Positions 43,115 through 51,986 of a stretch of DNA of 64,000 nucleotides are shown here, one piece after another. The position numbers and the translations under genes were made by a program. How positions within the stretch are numbered: position 1 is the stretch's first letter; each line of letters opens with the position of its first letter. Origin of the DNA: Acidobacteriota bacterium (GTDB lineage Bacteria; Acidobacteriota; Holophagae; Holophagales; Holophagaceae); NCBI GenBank assembly GCA_016213735.1, contig JACQZU010000021.1, positions 124,001 through 188,000 on the forward strand, in the 5' to 3' direction. The notes beneath the pieces are model-generated. The model was not told the DNA's origin, did not search any database, and saw only the letters and a list, made by a program, of their open reading frames with translations.

Positions 43115-44620
43115 GTGGAAGTCTTCCCCCAATCCGACGAACGCCTGGCCAGGCTCCGGGCACGCCTGGCCGACCGGTTCGAGTTCCTCGCCCTGCTCGG
43201 GCAGGGGGGGGGCGGGGCGGTCTTCGAGGTCCGGAACCTCCGGCTGGACCGCATCGAGGGACTCAAGGTGCTGGCCAACGCCCTGGAGGAACTGGGGGCC
43301 CAGCGCTTCGAGCACGAAGCACGCATCCTGGCCTCCCTGGACCACCCCCGGATCGTGAAGGTCTACGAGTTCGGCCAGGACGCCGGCCTGCCCTGGTACT
43401 CCATGCAGTACGTGGACGGCCCCAGCCTGGGGGCCCTCATGGACGCCGGGTTCCCCCTGGACCTGCCCCAGGTCGCGGGGATCGTGATGCCCATCCTGGA
43501 CGCCCTGGCCTACAGCCACGCCAAGGGGGTGGTCCACCGGGACATCAAGCCCGCCAACATCCTCCTGAACCGCGAGGGCCGCCCCTTCCTGTCGGATTTC
43601 GGCATCGCCAAGAGCCGGGAGAGCGTCCACCAGACGCGCACGGGCCAACTCCTCGGGACCCCCGCCTACGTGGCCCCGGAGCAGGCCCTGGGAGAACCCG
43701 TGGACGCCCGGGTGGACCAGTACTCCCTCGCCATCACCATCTACCGCATCCTGGCCGGCCGCCTGCCCTTCAGCTCGGACAACGTTCTCCAGACGGTCGT
43801 GCAGCGCCTCAAGGAGGCCCCCGCGCCCATCCAGTCCCACCGCCGGGAGCTTCCCGACGAGGTCGCGGCGGTGGTCATGCGCGGCCTCGAGATCGACCGG
43901 AACCGTCGCTGGCCCGACATCCTGGCGATGCGGGAGGCCTTCAGCCAGGCCTTCCAGGAGGCCGGGGTGACCTGGCACGAGCCCCTCGCTGGCCTCGGCG
44001 ACTTCCCCCTCGCCCGCCGGCCTCTGGACCCCTCCTCCCTGCCCCAGCTGGAATCCCAGCCCCCGGGAGACCATGCCGGATTCGCCCAGACGGTGGATCT
44101 GCCTACCCGGCGGCGAACGAGGCGACGGAAACAGGCGGCCGCCCTGGTGGGGGTCGCCCTGGCCCTGGGGGCCGGAGGCCTGGCCTGGAGGGTCTCGCGC
44201 CCCGCCGCCCAGGTCCTCCCCGCCTCTCCGGACAAGCCCGCGGAGACTCCCCGGGCTCCCGCACCTTCCACGGACCCGGACCGTGCCCCGCGCCCGTCGG
44301 CCGGGCCTCGGGGCCAGGAAGCTCCGCCTCCCGCGACTCCCCCTCCCCGGCGGCCCGTCACCTACCCGGAACAGGTGGGCGGGCCCGGGCCCGTCCAGTC
44401 CCCCGTGGGTTGCGGAGGACTCTCCGCGCCGGTCTCCCTTCTCGTGGGCGAGGACGGCAGGGTGAAAAGCTGCCGGATTCTCAAGGAGGTCCCGGCGGCC
44501 TGCCGAAAAGCGGTCGAGGAATTGGCCATGAGCCTCACCTTCCGCCCGGCCCTGGACGACAAGGGTCAACCGGTTCAGGCAACCGTGGGCATCGCCGTCA
44601 CCCTTCCGGAGGCGCCATGA
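43115..44620 (+). CDS. Membrane Ser/Thr protein kinase with TonB-C-like extracytoplasmic tail
   Basis: A 501-residue PknB-like kinase: Gly loop (LGQGGGGAVF), Lys51 (GLKVL), HRD 141-143 (VVHRDIKPANILL), DFG 161-163, APE-type VAPEQ. After the kinase domain comes one membrane span (about 341-360), a Pro-rich linker, and a C-terminal 75-residue domain (SAPVSLLVGEDGRVKSCRILKEV...LTFRPALDDKGQPVQATVGIAVTL) that reads as a TonB C-terminal/energy-transducer fold. That domain is unusual on a kinase. A GTG with AGGGAAGGA upstream was chosen; a GTG at 43076 is an alternative. It is coupled to the OmpA lipoprotein gene by ATGA. Confidence 0.9.
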   Translation: MEVFPQSDERLARLRARLADRFEFLALLGQGGGGAVFEVRNLRLDRIEGLKVLANALEELGAQRFEHEARILASLDHPRIVKVYEFGQDAGLPWYSMQYVDGPSLGALMDAGFPLDLPQVAGIVMPILDALAYSHAKGVVHRDIKPANILLNREGRPFLSDFGIAKSRESVHQTRTGQLLGTPAYVAPEQALGEPVDARVDQYSLAITIYRILAGRLPFSSDNVLQTVVQRLKEAPAPIQSHRRELPDEVAAVVMRGLEIDRNRRWPDILAMREAFSQAFQEAGVTWHEPLAGLGDFPLARRPLDPSSLPQLESQPPGDHAGFAQTVDLPTRRRTRRRKQAAALVGVALALGAGGLAWRVSRPAAQVLPASPDKPAETPRAPAPSTDPDRAPRPSAGPRGQEAPPPATPPPRRPVTYPEQVGGPGPVQSPVGCGGLSAPVSLLVGEDGRVKSCRILKEVPAACRKAVEELAMSLTFRPALDDKGQPVQATVGIAVTLPEAP

Positions 44621-45303
44621 GCGTTTCGAGGATCATCCCCGCCTGCATCGCCTGCCTGCTGGTCCTCGCCTGCGCCAAGCCCCCGGAGCCGGCCCCGCCG
44701 AAACCCTCCCTGACGGTGGACGTGCGCTCGGATCCGGAAAAGGCCCTTCTGGCCCTGGACGGGAAACCCCTCGGCGAGGCGCCGCGCGTGCTCGGAATGT
44801 ACAAGGAGGAGGATCTGCTGAACCTCCAGGCCACCCTCCAAGGGCAGGAAATGGTGGAGAAGCGGATCCGGTTCATCTCCCTGGAACGGGCGGAGATCAC
44901 CTTCGTGTTCGGGAAGGGCCGGTCCATGATGGGCAAGGCCCTGGGCCTTCCCCGGATCCTGGTCTTCGATTACGGCGCGGGCGTCACCTTCGACCTGAAC
45001 CGCTCCGTCCTCAAGCCCGAGTTCCTGCCCCTCCTGGACCGCCAGTCCAGCATGCTCAAGGCGAGCTTCGCGGGTCTGGACGTCTTCGTGTGCGGGCACA
45101 CGGACAACCTCGGGACGGCCGAGCGGAACCTGGCCTTGTCCCTGGAACGGGCCGAGGCCGTCGCGACCCACCTGGCTGCCCATGGGGTTCCGAAGGAGCG
45201 CCTGAAGGTCCAGGGATTCGCCAGCCAGTACCCCGTCGCCGACAACGGCAGCGACGCGGGACGGGCCCTGAACCGGCGCACGGAGCTCGTCCTTCCCCAG
45301 TGA
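44617..45303 (+). CDS. OmpA-family lipoprotein
   Basis: A 228-residue lipoprotein. The signal peptide ends with lipobox LVLAC, Cys 19. An N-terminal PEGA-like beta segment (SLTVDVRSDPEKALLALDGKPLGEAP) precedes the OmpA/MotB peptidoglycan-binding domain with VTFDLNRSVLKPEF, HTDNLGTAERNLALSLERAEAVATHL and ALNRRTELVL. Its ATG overlaps the kinase stop and has GGAGG just upstream. The pair probably forms an outer-membrane/peptidoglycan sensing system. Confidence 0.92.
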   Translation: MSVSRIIPACIACLLVLACAKPPEPAPPKPSLTVDVRSDPEKALLALDGKPLGEAPRVLGMYKEEDLLNLQATLQGQEMVEKRIRFISLERAEITFVFGKGRSMMGKALGLPRILVFDYGAGVTFDLNRSVLKPEFLPLLDRQSSMLKASFAGLDVFVCGHTDNLGTAERNLALSLERAEAVATHLAAHGVPKERLKVQGFASQYPVADNGSDAGRALNRRTELVLPQ

Positions 45304-45363
45304 AGGACGGGCCCTCCCGGGAGGGTCGCCGGAAGGCTCAGGCGCACCAGGCCGCGGGCAGGC

Positions 45364-45377
45364 CCCCCCGCGGGGGG
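45364..45377. terminator. GC palindrome in the convergent gap
   Basis: A 14-bp self-complementary sequence (CCCCCC-GC-GGGGGG) in the 238-bp gene-free gap between the OmpA lipoprotein gene and the convergent SMP-30-like gene. It has no T-tract. Nothing else is recognised in this gap. Confidence 0.3.
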
Positions 45378-45541
45378 AGTGTTGCGAGCCTGTTGAAGGC
45401 CCACCCCGGGTCCTCCACGACGCAGGGTCCTGGCCTCTTCCTGGCACATTGGCAGCCCGAAAATAATCCGTTCTCGAAAATTCCGGGACCCTCGCTGCGG
45501 GAGGCAGCCGGGAGGTGGGGACAGGCGGAAGGGTCCCCGCC

Positions 45542-46573
45542 CTACTTGCAGACCTCCACCTTCTGCACCGTGGGATAGCCCCATTCCGAGGCCCAGAAGT
45601 TGGCGAGGAACAGGCTGGGCTGGGCCGACGGGGCCCGGGCGAAATCCAGGCTGGCGGCTCCGCTGATGCCCCCCGGAACCACCACCTCCCAGGAGCCGTC
45701 GTCGCGGACGCGGATGACCTGCCAATCCTCCCAGCCGCCGATCAGGAAGAGGTCTCCCCGGGGGCCCACGGCAACCCCGTCGGGCCAGCCGAAGCCGGAG
45801 GCGTGGATCGCCGGGGCTCCGGCGCTCCCGTCCGGAAGGATGGGGATCCGGACGAGGGTGACCTGGTCGGTGTTCGCCACATAGATCGCGCCACCCTTGA
45901 AGGCGATGCCGTTGGCGCCGAAGCCGCCTTCGGGAAGGGGCGCGAGGAGTTCGTGGTCCGCCCAGGGAACCGCCGTCCGGCTGCCCCGGGGCACCTTCCA
46001 GACGCCGCCCTTCCAGGACTCCGAGAAGTACAGGTTGCCCTGGGAATCGAAGGTCAGGCCGTTGGGGAATGGGGCCATGGTCGGGTCCAGGGGCACGGCC
46101 AGCTCCGCCTGCCCATCGCGCCCCACCCGCCAGATCCCGTGCTTGGCCCGGTCCCTGGAGATGGGGTTGGGGTGGCAGGCCCATAGCTCCCCGTCGACCG
46201 AGAAGCCCAGGCCCTTGACGCCATCGAAGTACCAGCCGGGATTGGCGGGATCGTAGGGCGTGCCGGAGCCGAGGCTGGCGTGCAGGGTGACCTGCCCCCA
46301 AGGGCTGACGCGGTAGATGGCGTTGGTGGTCAAGTCCCCGGTGAACACATCCCCGTTGGGGGCAACGGCCAGCCCTTCGCACTTGGCCCCTGGCAGGGTC
46401 ACCACCCCGTAGACGGGGCCGGGCTGGCATTCCCACAGGCGCTTGGGCCCCCCCCAGGGAGCCACCGCGGCCTGGAGCCTGCGAACAAAGGCGGTGCGGG
46501 GTTCCGGCGCCTGGGCCCGAAGGAATGGACCGGCCACCAGTCCGATGAAGAGGATTGACAGGGGACGCTTCAT
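45542..46573 (-). CDS. Exported SMP-30/gluconolactonase-like beta-propeller protein
   Basis: A 343-residue protein: signal peptide MKRPLSILFIGLVAGPFLRAQ, then six-bladed-propeller strands of the SMP-30/strictosidine-synthase type (CEGLAVAPNGDVFTGDLTTNAIYRV, PNGLTFDSQGNLYFSES, WPDGVAVGPRGDLFLIGG). Metal-site residues of gluconolactonases cannot be assigned with certainty, so lactonase activity is a guess. The ATG has GGAGG 5 nt upstream; an open frame continues upstream but lacks support. Confidence 0.83.
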   Translation of the reverse strand: MKRPLSILFIGLVAGPFLRAQAPEPRTAFVRRLQAAVAPWGGPKRLWECQPGPVYGVVTLPGAKCEGLAVAPNGDVFTGDLTTNAIYRVSPWGQVTLHASLGSGTPYDPANPGWYFDGVKGLGFSVDGELWACHPNPISRDRAKHGIWRVGRDGQAELAVPLDPTMAPFPNGLTFDSQGNLYFSESWKGGVWKVPRGSRTAVPWADHELLAPLPEGGFGANGIAFKGGAIYVANTDQVTLVRIPILPDGSAGAPAIHASGFGWPDGVAVGPRGDLFLIGGWEDWQVIRVRDDGSWEVVVPGGISGAASLDFARAPSAQPSLFLANFWASEWGYPTVQKVEVCK

Positions 46574-46735
46574 GGCAGCCTCCATGGGACGGCGAGTAGA
46601 TCCGGCCTGTGGCCGCCCGCCGTGCCTCCACGGAAGCTGGGTCCGGCGGGAGGTGGCCGCGACCGGAACGGTCCTGAACTCCGCCTGGACCCGACCTGGA
46701 CCGGGCGGCTGGAAAAAATCCAAGCCCTGCCTTCA

Positions 46736-46764
46736 TTGTGGTTAATGATTCGACGCTCTACAAT
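46736..46764 (+). promoter_or_regulatory. Sigma-70-type promoter of the winged-helix/PD40 gene
   Basis: TTGTGG and TACAAT are separated by exactly 17 bp and match the bacterial consensus at 4 and 5 of 6 positions. The expected start of transcription is about 5 nt before the ATG, so the mRNA may be leaderless. Confidence 0.7.
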
Positions 46765-46775
46765 CGGCCAGCCCC

Positions 46776-48833
46776 ATGCTTTCGTCCCTGGATTCCCCTG
46801 CCCTTCGCCTCCGCTTCGGACCCTTCCTGGCCGATCTGCGGACCGGGGAGCTCTGGAGGGAGGGGATGGCCATCCGGATCCAGGAGCTTCCCTTCCGCTT
46901 CCTGGCGGCCCTGCTGGAGCGGCCGGGGGAACTGATCACCCGGGAAGAGCTCCGGGCCCGGATGTGGCCCCCGGGTCTTCACCTGGATTTCGAGAGCGCC
47001 GTAGACACCGCCGCGCGGAAGGCCCGGCGGGCCCTGGGGGATTCCCCCCGGGCGCCCCGCTACATCCAGACCCTTCCGGGCCGGGGCTACCGCTTCCTGG
47101 CTCCGGTGGCGGTGGAGCACCCCGAAGACCCTCCTGCCCCCGGGCCGCCGGGCCCAGGCGTTCGGGCCTCCGCTTGGACCCGGGCGACGCGCTGGGCCCT
47201 GCCGGGGCTCCTCTTCGCGGGAATCCTGGGCTTCGCGGCCTGGCGGAAGGCCATGCCCGCCGCCGCCGCGCCCCACCCGCCCCATTTCACGCGCCTCACC
47301 TCGGGCGAGGTGGAGATCTTCGGAGCGCGGCTGGCGGCGGACGGCCGGGAGGTCCTGGTGGGCGGCGCCTGGGACGGCGGCCCATGCCGGCTGACCCGCG
47401 TGGATCCGGTCAGCATGGCCACCAAGGAGATGGACCGCGAGGGATTTCCGCTCGCTGCCGGTGCCGGCGGCGCCTGGGCCCTGGCCCTGCGTCCCACCCG
47501 CCTGGACGACAGCACCGGCACCTTCCTGGGCACCCTGGCGGTGGGGGGCCTCGACACTACACCGAAGGAAGTGATGGCCGACGTCCTGTTCGCGGACCTC
47601 GACCGGGCCGGGAACATGGCCCTGGTGCGCCGGGTGGAGGATGGCTTCCGCCTGGAATGCCCCGCGGGGACCCTGCGGGTGGAATCCTGGGATCTCGTGG
47701 GCCAGCCTCGTTTCTCGCCGGACGGAGCCTTCCTCGCCTTCCTGCAGCACCGGAACCTGTTCGGGTGGGTCGCGCTGCTCGACCTGCGGACCGGGGCCAT
47801 CCGGCGCCTGACCGCGCCCGTCCCCTACATCCGCGGCCTGGCGTGGCGGGGGGAGGAGGTCTGGTTCACCGCCGGAACGACCACCCAGGCGGACCTCCAC
47901 GCGGTGGACCTCCGGGGCGCCACGCGGGTGGTGTACAAGGGCACCAGCCGCTTCCTGCTTCACGACATCGGCCGGGACGGGCGGGTGCTGCTCAGCCACA
48001 ACGAAGTCCACCCGGAGGCCCTGGTCCTGCGCGAGGGGGAGCCGGCGCCGAAGGTGCTGCACTGGAAGGGGCACTTCTGGCTGGCGGACCTCGATGCCGG
48101 GGGAAGGAAGGCGGTGGGCTGGCACATGGATCCCCAGGGCCGGGGTCACGTGCTGGTGTTCGGCACGGATGGAGGAGAGCCCGTGGACCTGGGCCTCGGT
48201 GAGCCGGGGTCCATCTCCCTCGACGGAAGGTGGATCGCGGCGCCCGTACCCGTTCCCGAACCTGCCCTGCGTCTGCTTCCCCTGGGGCTGGGCCCCTCCC
48301 GCACCATTCCCCTTCCCGGGCTCGAGGGGATCGGTGACGTGCAGTGGATGCCCGATGGACGGAGCCTGCTGTTCCGGGGCGCCGAGTCAGGCCGGCCCGG
48401 GCGCCTCTTCCGGGTGGATGTCGCGGACGGAAGCTACCGTCCGCTGACGGCCGAGGGCACCGCGGGGAGGTTCCGGGTATCGCCCGATGGTCGGAGGATT
48501 TCCGTGGACACCAAACGGGGAGCTCTCCTGGTGGACCTCCAGGCGGATTCCCCTCGCGTGACCGGACTGCGCGGGATTCTGCCCGGGGAATGGGTGGCCG
48601 GTTGGACCCAGGATTCGCGGTCGCTGTTCATCCACAGGCCGGGGAGGCCTCCCCTGGCGTTGTGGCAGGTGGATCCGGACAGCGGACGCCGTCGGCTGTG
48701 GAAGACCCTTCCGCTGGCGGACCGGGCCGCCCGGATCGTTCGGCAGGTGCGGGTCGCACCCGACGGCCGGACGATCGCCGTGCAGACCTACCGCAACCCG
48801 GGGACCCTGTTCCTGGTGGAAGGTCTCCGGTAG
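46776..48833 (+). CDS. CadC/ToxR-like winged-helix regulator with PD40 propeller
   Basis: A 685-residue one-component regulator. Residues 10-110 are an OmpR-type winged helix (FGPFLADLRTGELWREG, LPFRFLAALLERPGELITREEL, YIQTLPGRGYRFLAPV). A single membrane span lies at about 138-156, followed by an extracytoplasmic WD40/PD40 propeller (for example PRFSPDGAFLAFLQHRN, VQWMPDGRSLLFRGAESG, RVSPDGRRISVDTKRG). The layout is frequent in Acidobacteria. The start gives little room for a ribosome site, agreeing with the leaderless promoter at 46736. Ligand and target genes are unknown. Confidence 0.9.
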   Translation: MLSSLDSPALRLRFGPFLADLRTGELWREGMAIRIQELPFRFLAALLERPGELITREELRARMWPPGLHLDFESAVDTAARKARRALGDSPRAPRYIQTLPGRGYRFLAPVAVEHPEDPPAPGPPGPGVRASAWTRATRWALPGLLFAGILGFAAWRKAMPAAAAPHPPHFTRLTSGEVEIFGARLAADGREVLVGGAWDGGPCRLTRVDPVSMATKEMDREGFPLAAGAGGAWALALRPTRLDDSTGTFLGTLAVGGLDTTPKEVMADVLFADLDRAGNMALVRRVEDGFRLECPAGTLRVESWDLVGQPRFSPDGAFLAFLQHRNLFGWVALLDLRTGAIRRLTAPVPYIRGLAWRGEEVWFTAGTTTQADLHAVDLRGATRVVYKGTSRFLLHDIGRDGRVLLSHNEVHPEALVLREGEPAPKVLHWKGHFWLADLDAGGRKAVGWHMDPQGRGHVLVFGTDGGEPVDLGLGEPGSISLDGRWIAAPVPVPEPALRLLPLGLGPSRTIPLPGLEGIGDVQWMPDGRSLLFRGAESGRPGRLFRVDVADGSYRPLTAEGTAGRFRVSPDGRRISVDTKRGALLVDLQADSPRVTGLRGILPGEWVAGWTQDSRSLFIHRPGRPPLALWQVDPDSGRRRLWKTLPLADRAARIVRQVRVAPDGRTIAVQTYRNPGTLFLVEGLR

Positions 48834-48861
48834 CGGCGCTCCCCTTCAGAGGGTTCGCCGC
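48833..48861. terminator. Composite stem-loop between convergent genes
   Basis: GCGGCG and CGCCGC arms enclose an inner CCCT-TCAG-AGGG stem, immediately after the regulator stop and before the gluQRS stop. No T-tract is present. Confidence 0.4.
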
Positions 48862-48875
48862 CGGGTGCGGAGCCC

Positions 48876-49787
48876 TCAGCCTTCCCAGGCGCCCTGCTCC
48901 GGCGCCACCAGGCTCCCCCGAGGCACCCGGGTCCAGGCGAAGCGCGGTACCAGGTCTTCCGCTGCGCAGGGTTCCGGGCGCTCCTGGCAGCCCAGGCTCC
49001 AGCCGAGCCAGCCCACGATCTCGGGGACCGTCACGCCCTTCGCCTGCATCTCCGCCACCCCCAGCGCGCCCTCTCGCTTCCCGAGGCGAGAGCCGTCCGG
49101 CGCCGTGACCAGGCCCAGGTGCGCGTAGGCCGGACGCGGCAGGCCGAGGGCCTCCTGCAGGCGGATCTGGGTGGCGGTGACCGATCGGAGGTCCTCGCCC
49201 CGCACCACCTCGGAGACCTCCTGGAGGCCGTCGTCCACCACCACGGCGAGGTGGTAGGCGAAGACCCCGTCCCGGCGGAACAGCAGGGGATCGCCGGTGA
49301 GGGCCATGGGGTCGTCCTGCTGGGGGCCCAGGATCTGATCCTCCCAGACCACGAACCCCTCGGGCAGGCGCATGCGGAGCGCCGTGTCCAGGCCGGACCA
49401 GGGCTCCTCCCGGCAGCGGCCCCGGTAGGGCCGCAGGCCATCCTCGGCGTGGGGCGCGCTGGCCAGCAAGGACATGTCCCGGCGGGAGCAGCTGCAGGGG
49501 AACAGGAGGCCCTGGGCTCCCAGGCGTTCGAGGGTTTCCCGGTACTCCCCTGACCGTTCCGACTGCCAGAGCACGGGTCCGTCGCTCTCCAGGCCCAGGG
49601 CCGCCAGGTCCCGAAGCTGGCGCTCGCCGTGCTCCCGGCGGCAGCGGGGGCCGTCCACGTCCTCCATCCGGATGATCCAGCGGCCGCCCCTGGCTTTCGC
49701 GGAAAGCCAGGAGGCCAGGGCGGTGCGCAGGTTCCCCAGGTGGAGGACCCCGGTGGGGGATGGAGCGAAGCGGCCAGTGGGGCGCAT
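48876..49787 (-). CDS. gluQ: Glutamyl-Q tRNA(Asp) synthetase
   Basis: A 303-residue truncated GluRS paralogue that glutamylates queuosine of tRNA-Asp. It starts with the HIGH region RFAPSPTGVLHLGNLRTAL. The zinc ligands C98, C100, Y121 and C125 (CSCS...YRGRC) are all present, and the KMSKS equivalent is SRLGKREGA. There is no anticodon-binding domain, as expected. The ATG was chosen because the catalytic core follows directly; a clear ribosome site is not seen. Confidence 0.93.
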   Translation of the reverse strand: MRPTGRFAPSPTGVLHLGNLRTALASWLSAKARGGRWIIRMEDVDGPRCRREHGERQLRDLAALGLESDGPVLWQSERSGEYRETLERLGAQGLLFPCSCSRRDMSLLASAPHAEDGLRPYRGRCREEPWSGLDTALRMRLPEGFVVWEDQILGPQQDDPMALTGDPLLFRRDGVFAYHLAVVVDDGLQEVSEVVRGEDLRSVTATQIRLQEALGLPRPAYAHLGLVTAPDGSRLGKREGALGVAEMQAKGVTVPEIVGWLGWSLGCQERPEPCAAEDLVPRFAWTRVPRGSLVAPEQGAWEG

Positions 49788-49831
49788 GCAGGCATGATCC
49801 CAGGCCCGGGGCGGTGGTCCTAGGATGGGGC

Positions 49832-50587
49832 ATGCCGTCGAGGACCCATCGCCCCTGGCCGCCGCTTCTTCTGGCCGTGGCCTGCCAGGCCCTGGCCTTT
49901 CTGGGTCTCCTGGCGGCGGCCTGGGCTGGACTGCGCCTGCCCCCCTGGGGCTGGCTCGTGGCCCAGGCCGGACTTTCGGCAGCCCTGGGGCTGGCCTGGC
50001 GGCTGCCGGGCTGGTGGCTCCTCTGGCACCTGCTCCTCCCCCTGGCGGCGGGCTGGTCCCTGACGCGGGACCTGCCCGGCTGGGTCTTCGGCGGGGCCTT
50101 TTCCGCCCTGGCCCTGGTGTACGGCGGGGGGCTGCTGAGCAGGGTGCCGCTCTACAACGCCAGCCGGGATGCCCGGGAGAAACTGGCTGGACTGTTGCCG
50201 GGAACGCCGGGGCTGCGCGTGGTGGACCTGGGCTGCGGCCTGGGGGGACCCCTGGCCCATCTGGCAAGGCTTCGGGCGGACGCACGCCTCCTGGGGGTGG
50301 AGTCCTCCCTCCTGCCCTGCCTGGTGGCCTGGCTGAGGTGCCTGCCCCGCCGGAATGTCCGCATCCGCCTGGGCAGCCTCTGGTCCGTGCCCCTGCAGGA
50401 TTTCGACCTCGCCTACGCCTTCCTTTCCCCGGAGCCCATGCCTCGGCTCTGGGCCAAGGCCCGGTCGGAGATGCGCCCGGGCAGCCGTTTCGTGAGCCAC
50501 AGCTTCGAGGTGCCCGGCGAACCCCCCGGCCAGGTGATTCCCGTGGCCGGGCGGCCGGGGGCGCGGTTGATGGTCTGGGAGATGTGA
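49832..50587 (+). CDS. Membrane-anchored SAM-dependent methyltransferase
   Basis: A 251-residue protein. The N-terminal 100 residues hold three or four hydrophobic spans (LLLAVACQALAFLGLLAAAWAGL, LVAQAGLSAALGLAW, LLWHLLLPLAAGW, VFGGAFSALALVYGGGLL). The rest is a class I methyltransferase with motif I VVDLGCGLGGPLAHLA and acidic GVESSLLPCL. It may act on lipids or membrane proteins; substrate unknown. AGGATGGGG precedes the ATG. It diverges from gluQ with a 44-bp gap. Confidence 0.85.
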   Translation: MPSRTHRPWPPLLLAVACQALAFLGLLAAAWAGLRLPPWGWLVAQAGLSAALGLAWRLPGWWLLWHLLLPLAAGWSLTRDLPGWVFGGAFSALALVYGGGLLSRVPLYNASRDAREKLAGLLPGTPGLRVVDLGCGLGGPLAHLARLRADARLLGVESSLLPCLVAWLRCLPRRNVRIRLGSLWSVPLQDFDLAYAFLSPEPMPRLWAKARSEMRPGSRFVSHSFEVPGEPPGQVIPVAGRPGARLMVWEM

Positions 50588-50705
50588 ACCCCCCGTCCAC
50601 CCCTGGGATCCAGGGGATTCACCCCAGGGGAGAGCGCTCAGGCCCCAGGACGGTGGGCGGAGCGCTCGGGTGAGGCCAAGCTGGGCCGTCCCCTGGAGGC
50701 GTGCC

Positions 50706-51899
50706 ATGCTCCGCTGCCTGTTCACCTTGTTCCTCCTGCTCCTGGCCGCCGCCCTCCGGGGCGGGGAGCCCCTCGTGGTCGGCGAGGTGTTCCGCCTCCA
50801 GGCTCCCCAGCTGGGGGAGGAGCGGCCGGTGCTGCTGTCCCTGCCCCAAGGCTACGAAAACAGCCGGGAGCGCTACCCGGTCCTCGTGCTCCTGGACGGC
50901 AACGCCCACCTCCTGCACACCCGGGGCACGGTGGACTTCCTCGTGCGCAACGGCCTGATGCCGGACGTGATCCTGGTGGCCCTTCCCAACACCAACCGTA
51001 CCCGAGACCTCTCCCCCACCCCGGGCCGCCAGCGCCGCGAGGACGGCAGCTTCGCCACGCTGCCGGGCAGCGGCGGCGGGGAGGCCTTCCTGGATTTCAT
51101 CGAGAAGACCCTGCTCCCCGACATCGAGGGAAAGTACCGCACCCAGCCCTTCAGGCTCCTCGCGGGGCACTCGCTCGGAGGGCTTCTGGCCCTCCACACC
51201 CTGGCCACCCGGCCCCACCTCTTCCAGGGGATCATCGCCGCCAGCCCTGCCCTGGCCTGGGACGAGGAGCATCCCCTGCGGGCCCTGGAGGCCTTCTTCC
51301 GCGCCCGGCCGACGCTGCGGGCCACCCTCTTCGCCAGCATGGCGGACGAGGAGGCCGGGGACCCGCGGCCCAGCCGCTTCGAGCGGCTCCGGAGCCTGCT
51401 GAAGGACGCCAAGGCCGGGCCACACTTCGCCTGGGAAGCCCGGGGCTTCCCCGAGGAGGACCATGGCTCCGTCGTGCTCCGCAGCCACTACTGGGGCCTC
51501 CGGAAGATCTTCGAGGGATGGCGCCTGCCGGTGGACCCCCGCACCCGCCAGTTCGCGGGCGGCGTGAAGGAACTCCGCGCCCACTACGAGCGTTTGGCCC
51601 TCCGCCTGGGCTACCCGGTGCCCCCGCCTGAGCTGGTGGTCAACACCCTGGGCTACCAGGCCCTGGCCAGGAACAACGGTGGCCTCGCCCTGACCTTCTT
51701 CAGGCACAACGTCGAGCTTTACCCGGAATCCCCGAACGTCCATGACAGTCTGGGCGAGGCCCTGGAGAAGGAGGGTCAGGCGGGGGAGGCCGCCCGATGC
51801 TACGCCCGGGCCGTGGCGCTGGCGGAACAGGCCAAGGACCCCCGGCTGCCCGTGTACCAGAAGAACCGCCAGCGCCTGGCCAGCCCCCGCAAGGACTGA
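50706..51899 (+). CDS. Exported esterase (Esterase D/IroE-BesA-like) with C-terminal TPR segment
   Basis: A 397-residue protein: signal peptide MLRCLFTLFLLLLAAALRG, then an alpha/beta-hydrolase domain of the PF00756 type with nucleophile S156 (LAGHSLGGLLAL) and catalytic His253 (PEEDHGSVVL). The oxyanion region VALPNTNRTRDLSPT is typical of siderophore or S-formylglutathione-type esterases. The last ~60 residues are TPR-like (PNVHDSLGEALEKEGQAGEAARCYARAVALA). GGAGG is 7 nt before the ATG. The substrate is not known; trilactone siderophores are a possibility only. Confidence 0.87.
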   Translation: MLRCLFTLFLLLLAAALRGGEPLVVGEVFRLQAPQLGEERPVLLSLPQGYENSRERYPVLVLLDGNAHLLHTRGTVDFLVRNGLMPDVILVALPNTNRTRDLSPTPGRQRREDGSFATLPGSGGGEAFLDFIEKTLLPDIEGKYRTQPFRLLAGHSLGGLLALHTLATRPHLFQGIIAASPALAWDEEHPLRALEAFFRARPTLRATLFASMADEEAGDPRPSRFERLRSLLKDAKAGPHFAWEARGFPEEDHGSVVLRSHYWGLRKIFEGWRLPVDPRTRQFAGGVKELRAHYERLALRLGYPVPPPELVVNTLGYQALARNNGGLALTFFRHNVELYPESPNVHDSLGEALEKEGQAGEAARCYARAVALAEQAKDPRLPVYQKNRQRLASPRKD

Positions 51900-51910
51900 A
51901 CCCTGGAACG

Positions 51911-51947
51911 AAAAGGCCCCGCCGGTCCCTGAAGGGGAGGCGGGGCC
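51911..51947 (-). terminator. Rho-independent terminator of the 52-kb BNR-Ig gene
   Basis: On the minus strand: GGCCCCGCC, 15-nt loop, GGCGGGGCC, then TTTT. It lies 40 bp beyond the stop of the BNR-Ig gene and 12 bp beyond the stop of the convergent esterase gene. A perfect 20-bp GC palindrome (51963-51982) sits between the stop and this terminator. Confidence 0.85.
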
Positions 51948-51962
51948 AAAGGACGGCTCGGG

Positions 51963-51982
51963 GGGCCCGGCGCGCCGGGCCC
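51963..51982. repeat. Perfect 20-bp GC palindrome
   Basis: GGGCCCGGCG followed by its exact reverse complement with no spacer, 4 bp after the stop of the BNR-Ig gene. It could form a cruciform or extend the terminator. Confidence 0.6.
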
Positions 51983-51986
51983 TTCC

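Noticed and set aside
40239-43358. 1039-codon frame opposite the KAS III and histidine kinase genes
   Set aside because: Antisense artefact; both opposite genes have complete catalytic motifs.
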